A stretch of 64,000 nucleotides of DNA, taken from NCBI GenBank assembly GCA_001972305.1, contig BDDD01000061.1:397899-461898 (forward strand), given 5' to 3'. Both the position numbers and the translations under genes were made by a program. Under the pieces are notes generated by a model. It was not told the DNA's origin. It worked only from the letters and a program-made list of their open reading frames with translations, and made no database searches. Shown here piece after piece: positions 58,383 through 64,000 of the stretch. The DNA is from Cephalotus follicularis. Its lineage: Eukaryota > Streptophyta > Magnoliopsida > Oxalidales > Cephalotaceae. Within the stretch, counting starts at the first letter, position 1. Every line of letters begins with the position of its first letter.

Positions 58383-58592
58383 GTGGGAGATTTTTAGAGT
58401 AGGGGTGTCCGTGCATGCCACAAGGTGGCTCTGCATAAATATATATGTATGTATGAGATGCACTCCTTAACTGGAGATATCTCTTTAAGCTGCGAGGTGG
58501 TTGCATGTATGTATATTACACTCTCTATTGATACAATCTGAATTCCTTTTTTGTGTTTTATAGTGCATATTCAATCAATAATGGCAACCTGC
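58383..58592 (+). repeat. PPT and truncated 3' LTR start of copia element B
   Basis: CAAGTGGGAGATTT precedes TTAGAGTAGGGGTGTCC at 58394. The next 200 bp match 48201-48400. At 58593 the sequence becomes chromovirus RT, so the rest of this LTR is not present here. Confidence 0.85.
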
Positions 58593-59300
58593 GGAAAGCG
58601 GTCTTAGGCACATCTTCATCTTTTATCCGCAACTGATGATATCCCGATCTCAAATCGATCTTAGAAAAATACCGTGCACCTTGGAGTTGATCAAAAAGGT
58701 CGTCAATCCTAGGTAAAGGGTATTTATTTCGAACAATGATTCAATTCAATTCTCTGTAATTAATACACAGTCTCATAGATCCGTCTTTCTTCTTCACAAA
58801 CAAAACCGGAGCTCCCCACGGCGAAACACTTGTCCAGATAAAAGCCCGATCTAACAACTCTTGCAACTGCTCCTTCAGCTCTTACAACTCAAGGGGTGCC
58901 ATCCTATACGGTGCTTTAGATATAGGTGCCGCCCCAGGAATGAGTTCGATGGTAAACTCTACTTCCCGTTGCGGTGGCAAACCCGGTAACTCCTCCGGAA
59001 ACACATCAGCAAATTCTGTAACCACAGGATAATCTTCAAGGCGAGACTCGTCCCTTGAGACATCCTTCACCACAGCTAGGAACCCTTCGGCGCCCTTAGC
59101 TACTAACTTCTGAGCTTTCATAACAGATATAACCTTAACATCTTTCATAGGCCATGAACCCTGATAAACAAAATCAGGTCGATCCACATCTCCGAACAGA
59201 ACCCTCCGAGCATGACAACCTCCCACGTTGCGCTGCCCATCATTTGTACCATTACCCTTCCTTTCCTTAGCACGAGGATCCTGACAATCCTTTGCGAAGT
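58593..59300 (-). pseudogene. Chromovirus protease to RT start (fossil)
   Basis: The minus strand shows EFADVFPEELPGLPPQREVEFTIELIPGAAPISKAPYRMAPLEL (the conserved link before RT, about 58882-59010). RT fingers follow, ending in [24 protein letters not shown] at the junction (58593). Only the first part of RT is present. Strong family match to Tekay/Del. Confidence 0.9.
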
Positions 59301-60360
59301 GTCCCATTTGTCCACATACAAAACAAGCCCCACTGACTTTATAACAGGTACCGACCGGATGATACCTACCACAAGCATCACACCTAGCAATCTGAACCTC
59401 GGGGTTACCCCCATCAGCTCCTTGTGATTTTTTCTGGCCATTTCCTTGCTAACGCTGTTGATTTCCATCTTTATTCTGCTTGTGATCCTTCTTATGTTGT
59501 TTGCCTCATCTGCCCCTGTTCCATGAACTGCCTTGAACCTTGTTCTGCTGTTCAAAACCTTGTTCATTCCTATACCGCTTTTTATCTCCTTCCAGACGAG
59601 CTGCCTGAAAATCCAATCTTTCTAACTCAATGTTTTTCGCTGCATTGGCAACCTCAGCTACATCCGCAAACCTAGAGTTGATCAGCTTTCCCCAAAACTG
59701 GTAATGCAGCTTCCACTTGAATTTTTTAGCTTGCTCAGATGCTGACCCAGCCGCGGATCCAGCAAACCCAGCCAATCTAGTGAAACGGGCCAAGAACTCC
59801 GAAACTGTCTCTCCATCTTTCTACCTGGTATGTACGTACTCTCTGGCATAGGCCTCCTTATCAGCAGTGGGGAAATACTGCTGATAGAAGACATCCCGGA
59901 ACCCAAACCAAGACAGAGCATCTGCATAACCTCCACCCTTAGCTGAATTCAGAGTCTTCCACCATTTCTGGGCATCTCCTTCAAGTTTGTAAGTCGCCAA
60001 TCTTACCTTCTGCTGATCATCACACCTCAGAACATTAAAGATCTTCTCCATGTGTGCTATCCAATGTTCAGCTTCCACCAGAGTCACAGCCGAACTGAAA
60101 GACTGCGGCCTCAGTTTCTGAAACCGCTCAAGCCAAAAATGAGTAGGTGTGCCATGCCTATCCCCAGCTTCCACACCCGCCTAAACCTCTGCCGGAGCAT
60201 TCTCTTCAACAACTTGCTCTCGATTCCGTTGTTGCATAACACGATTCACTTCCTGAGCAACTGCCTGACGAACCAACTCTTCCACAGAAGGCTCGTTTCT
60301 GGCTTCATTTCGAGCCCCAGCTGGTGCAGTTCTCTGAGGAGTGTTTCTTGTACGTACCAT
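59145..60360 (-). pseudogene. Chromovirus gag region (fossil)
   Basis: Minus-strand frames show the capsid core (PTHFWLERFQKLRPQSFSSAVTLVEAEHWIAHMEKIFNVLRC, ATYKLEGDAQKWWKTL, FRDVFYQQYFP, about 59821-60174). A linker with ARLEGDKKRYR-like sequence follows, then a CCHC knuckle region near 59290-59380 (MGHFAKDCQ). Frames end near 60360 at the start, about 160 bp from the PBS. Typical Tekay/Del Gag. Broken. Confidence 0.88.
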
Positions 60361-60517
60361 CTACGAAAGAAACCGAACACGTGATATCAAATCGAAACAC
60401 AAAACCAAGACAGAAAACATATCAGAAAGACCGAAACATAACAGAACAGTCCTAACCCAAGTCTACCCAATCTCACAGGTCAAACCTAGTTAGGTCTTCT
60501 AAGGAACAAAGCCTATT

Positions 60518-60528
60518 CTCTGATACCA
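60518..60528 (-). other. Primer-binding site (tRNA-Met type), minus strand
   Basis: The minus strand reads TGGTATCAGAG immediately after the LTR (a few bases beyond 60534). It shows that the LTR at 60534-63340 is the 5' LTR of a minus-strand element and fixes the orientation of this LTR family. Confidence 0.93.
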
Positions 60529-60533
60529 TAGAC

Positions 60534-63340
60534 TGTAACACCCCCGATCTGTGGGAGTCGCCACTGTGCATAATACCAAAACTAAACAGATCATATCATG
60601 TTAAAAGGTTCATCTTTATAAAGAACGTGATGGTTTAAAGCATAACATATAAAACTGATCATAACTGAAACTTATCCAAAATCCAAAAGTCATAAACTGA
60701 AATAACACATTGTTTAATTATCGGGTTCCACTATGACCACATAACATAAAAGGATCAGCTACTAGACGATCCTCAGACATATGGGAGTCACTCTCATCAC
60801 ACATTGCCCCTTTGCTCCCGATAACCTGCCGCATGGAAACAAAAACGCGGCTGAGTATACCTCAGTACGGATATAGAATATAAAACAGTAGATAATATTT
60901 TAAAGCAGGAAGATTTCCAAAAAGTACATTTAAAACTGAAATCTTAACAATAAAATAATTCAAACATGTTTTATAAATGCCCACGCAAAACATATAAACC
61001 ATAAAGTGTACCTTTCCAAAACATAGGATCAGTAAACTTTCAAAACGTAAAGCATATCTTTTCCAAAACATAGGTTCCATAAACTTTCAAAATGTAAAGC
61101 ATATCTTTTCCAAAACATAGGTTCCATAAACTGAGCACCAATAACCATAACATATCATATAGTAGCAAGGGGTTCGCGACACCCACTTTGCCAATGGAAT
61201 TGCAGTATACGGCACTACACATACAATTCCCATATCCCAAAACATGTCCCAATAGCATATAACTAGGATCGATCCATACGCCTCTATCCCAAATCCTATT
61301 TACGGATATCCCTGAGAGACGCTGTAAACGAATCACACCGTTACGGAAAGTGTCATGCCCCCGTGCCAGGCTCACAGCATGCCTATGGTACCCCCATAGG
61401 TGGATATAAAAGCTCAGTATTTCACCATTTCCAAAAATATGATTTCATCAAATCATTTTAAAATAAAACGTTTCCCAAACCATTACCATAATTCGTATTC
61501 AAACGGTATAGTTTCACATACTTTCATAATCAGTAAAAATCAATTCATCTAATTTCACAATAAATAGATGATTGCATATCGTTTCGTAAATACATTATAA
61601 CTGATTTTATAAAGTCAGAATATTTACTTCATAAAATATCAAATGACTTTATTTCCAAAAACCCAAACATACGGAATTTATAAACCAAGGTGAACATATT
61701 TACAAACCGGGTGATATCAAACCAGAATCTGTATTTAATCTCAAATGGAACTGAAACGGTATGAATGTGTCAAGGAACGAAGAATCCGTACCTTATGCGC
61801 TTGCAAAGTACTTACGAATAGACAATTTTAAACGGAATCCACTTGAAACTCAACAATCTATAAAGACATTCAAAATCATATGTATAAGAGTTTAAAAAAC
61901 ATTAGAAGCATTAAACAGACTCATAAAAGTGTTTGGAAAAGATTCGGATCGATTTGGGGGTCAAACGAATCAAAACGGTTGAAAACAGCACATTCCAGGG
62001 CATACCCGTCGACTAGAACAGGGGTCCAGTCGACTGGAGAGGCTTGGCAGTCGACTGGATCATATGAACAGTCGACTACCCAACCAAAAATGCAGGTAGT
62101 CGGCTGTGTTCTTCAATCCAGTCGACTACACAATCATTCCATTCGACTGTCCACTAAAACAGTCGGCTGTTTTGGGCGACAGAACAGTTGGAAATCCGAC
62201 GATTTGCTACTGAAAATGGTTCAAATGATTTCTACATTAAACTAGAGACATATGGATATAAACATATGATTATATATGACTTGTAGGTGATTTACAAACA
62301 CAAATTTGACAAAGAAACGACTTGTCAAAGATTTAACTTGAAAGAGGAAGTAAGGAGACATTGCATGAACATGTCCAGATTTTGTGTTTTATCAAACACA
62401 GATGTTATAAACTTAGTTTGTGACATATATAGGTGCATAAAACGTGCAGATAACATTACTAACACAATGGCAACATGTTTAGACAAGAATCAAAGACTCA
62501 AGATTCCAAGAGCACAAAAACTCAAAGTAAGCCATTGAAACAAAACTATAATTAAAGAGGACAAATTCACTGACCTGTAATGATGTTAAGCAACCCAGAA
62601 AACAGTAGAAATAACACAAACACCAACACACAATCTGCTATGAACAAAACAGGGACCAAAAGAAACCAAAATAAAGAGAAGCTTAGCAAACCCAACGAAT
62701 TCAACTTGAAGAACAACTAAGGATCGAATTTACCTCTACGTATTTGATGAATGAATTGCACAGCAGCTTGTTACACACTAACAAGATAGAATCTACAGTA
62801 GCTTGCAAGAATGATGTGGGCAACATATAAAATGGCAAGATACTCAATAATGGAGAATGGAGGAGACAAGATTTGACAAAAGGGAAGAAAAGGGGGAACT
62901 TTTCTGGATTTTGATATGGAAAAGGAGAAGCTTAACATGTGAATTCAGATGGTGGGAAGGAGGAATCTGCTGGAAAGGAGGAGATGGTGGAAGGAAGTAG
63001 GAGAAAAGGGTGGAAAATGATAAAATAGGAAAAGGAAATAAAATGAATTAATAATAAAATGAATTAATAATGAAAAGGAAAAATAAGGAATATTAGAATA
63101 ATAATTTGTTTTTAATAAAATAATTTTGGATTAAAATAAGAATTTATAAAACCCAACATAGCATAACATACCTAAATATCGGACCGATAACAGTCCGCAC
63201 AATTCATATAAACCCAAATCGTAGGGCAACCAGACTTTAAAATTAAACAAAATTAAAAGTCCGAAAACACATATAAAATCCGTAAATATATTTACGAACC
63301 CGTAAAAAAAAATACATTTACGAACGAACAGGGTATTACA
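60534..63340 (-). repeat. 5' LTR of minus-strand chromovirus (family 2)
   Basis: The plus strand reads TGTAACACCCCC at 60534 to GGGTATTACA at 63340; length about 2807 bp. It is the same family as 17702-20574 (2873 bp). It has a CAGTCGRCTG array at 61995-62180 and short A-rich tracts near 63000-63130. Short frames inside it (for example around 61880-62245) arise from the array or are chance. Confidence 0.93.
61995..62180. repeat. CAGTCGACTG-type array in chromovirus LTR
   Basis: About eight copies (CGTCGACTAG, CAGTCGACTG, CAGTCGACTA, AGTCGGCTGT and a CATTCGACTG) occur in about 185 bp. The closing flank is CTGTTTTGGGCGACAGAACAG, matching the arrays at 19200 and 47795. Confidence 0.9.
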
Positions 63341-64000
63341 AAAAGGCATCACCAGGAACTCGTAGTGACCATACCGCGTCCGGAAGGCAATCTTCTCGAT
63401 GTCTCCTTCCCTTACTCTCAGTTGATGATAACCCGATCTCAAATCGAGTTTGGAAAACACCCTCAACCCTTGAAATTGGTCAAACAAATCCTCGATGTGG
63501 GGTAAAGGATACTTGTTCTTGATAGTTGCCTTATTCAACATTCTATAGTCGATGCAAAGCCTCATTGACCCATCCTTATTCTTGACAAATAACACAGGCG
63601 CACCCCACGGAGAAACACTGGGTCTAACAAAACCTTTATCGATTAGGTCTTGCAATTGTAACTTTAACTCTCGCAACTCCGTAGGAGCCATCCAATAAGG
63701 TGCTTTGGAGATAGGATCCATTCTAGGAACAAGATCAATGACAAACTCCATACTCCTCTTCGGTGGTAAGGACCCCAAATCGTCAGGAAATACATCTGGA
63801 AATTCACACACAACCGGAATCTCGTCCATACTCAAACCTTTCTCCTTCCTTAGATCAATTACGTAAGCCAGGTATCCTACACATCCCTCCTCTAGATACC
63901 TCGATGCTCGAATAAAGGATATGATCGGTATCAAGAACCCTTTGTCTCCCTTGAACTGAAACGTCGTTCCGTCGGGTAGACAAAAATCCACAGTTTTATT
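63341..64000 (-). pseudogene. Second Tekay/Del-type chromovirus, protease-RT region (fossil)
   Basis: The minus strand encodes [15 protein letters not shown] near the window edge, then [68 protein letters not shown], and [39 protein letters not shown], which abuts the LTR at 63341. It continues past the right edge. The adjacent chromovirus inserted into its RT region. Apart from that it looks whole over the visible part. Confidence 0.9.

Larger units (their letters stand above)
48201..58592 (+). mobile_element. Tork/TAR-like copia element B (plus strand)
   Basis: It has a 5' LTR (48201-50654), PBS, gag, integrase, RT remnants, PPT and the first 200 bp of the 3' LTR (58393-58592), where a chromovirus RT region follows. 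A solo LTR (53914-56500) lies inside it. The 200 bp shared by both LTRs differ by roughly 9% by eye, implying an age of several million years. It is a fossil with many breaks. Confidence 0.87.
58593..63340 (-). mobile_element. Tekay/Del-type chromovirus, 5' half (minus strand)
   Basis: From high to low coordinates: 5' LTR (60534-63340), PBS (60518-60528), gag (about 59145-60360), protease and the start of RT (58593-59300), then element B's LTR. The LTR family is that of the solo LTR at 17702. The 3' half and 3' LTR are not in this arrangement. Several breaks are present. The LTR's outer end abuts another chromovirus at 63341. Confidence 0.9.

Overview
The window looks like angiosperm heterochromatin, probably pericentromeric or another gene-poor block. 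I found no host gene, rRNA or tRNA gene in 64 kb. Almost every base belongs to LTR retrotransposons: Ty3/gypsy (one Tat-type element and several Tekay/Del-type chromoviruses with LTRs of about 2.5-3 kb) and Ty1/copia (Sireviruses and a Tork/TAR-like family). The species cannot be named from this sequence. All coding regions are fossils with many breaks, apart from one Sirevirus envelope-like frame that reads open over 340 residues.

Layout. 1-4340: a minus-strand Tat-type gypsy element running off the left edge, with its 5' LTR at 3642-4340. 4385-7295: the 3' part of a minus-strand Sirevirus (LTR, polypurine tracts, envelope-like frame), meeting head-to-head a plus-strand copia RNase H fragment (7298-7540). 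7541-11010: two chromovirus-type LTR pieces in inverted orientation forming a palindrome. 11487-13419: a third LTR piece with a 69-bp minisatellite. 13424-14341: a minus-oriented copia-type LTR. 14342-27909: a plus-strand Sirevirus interrupted by solo LTRs at 16371-21555 (itself holding a solo LTR at 17702-20574) and 23988-26990.

27745-43270 is a deep nest. The 3' LTR of that Sirevirus holds an LTR starting at 27910, which holds a solo LTR (28294-42585, TSD GAGGA), which holds a solo LTR (29419-42231, TSD TGTTG), which holds a two-LTR chromovirus (29990-40265, TSD GTAAT), whose 3' LTR holds a solo Sirevirus LTR (36667-37704, TSD ACATC). Two minisatellites lie at 42984-43510. From 43652 to 58592 two copies of one copia family lie in opposite orientations (A minus, B plus) around a chromovirus LTR piece (46630-48200); B holds a solo LTR at 53914-56500 (TSD TAAGA). 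58593-63340 is a minus-strand chromovirus (RT to gag, PBS, 5' LTR) inserted in the RT region of another minus-strand chromovirus (63341-64000, running off the right edge).

The most unusual signal is not a gene. Dense arrays of short GTCGAC-centred palindromes (CAGTCGACTG and variants, GACGTCGACG, GCGTCGACG, GAGTCGACTC) sit inside LTRs or 3' leaders of otherwise unrelated copia and gypsy families. Other structural signals are the inverted LTR pair, a conserved TTAGCC/GGCTAA hairpin block shared by several chromovirus LTRs, and a strong excess of solo LTRs over two-LTR elements.
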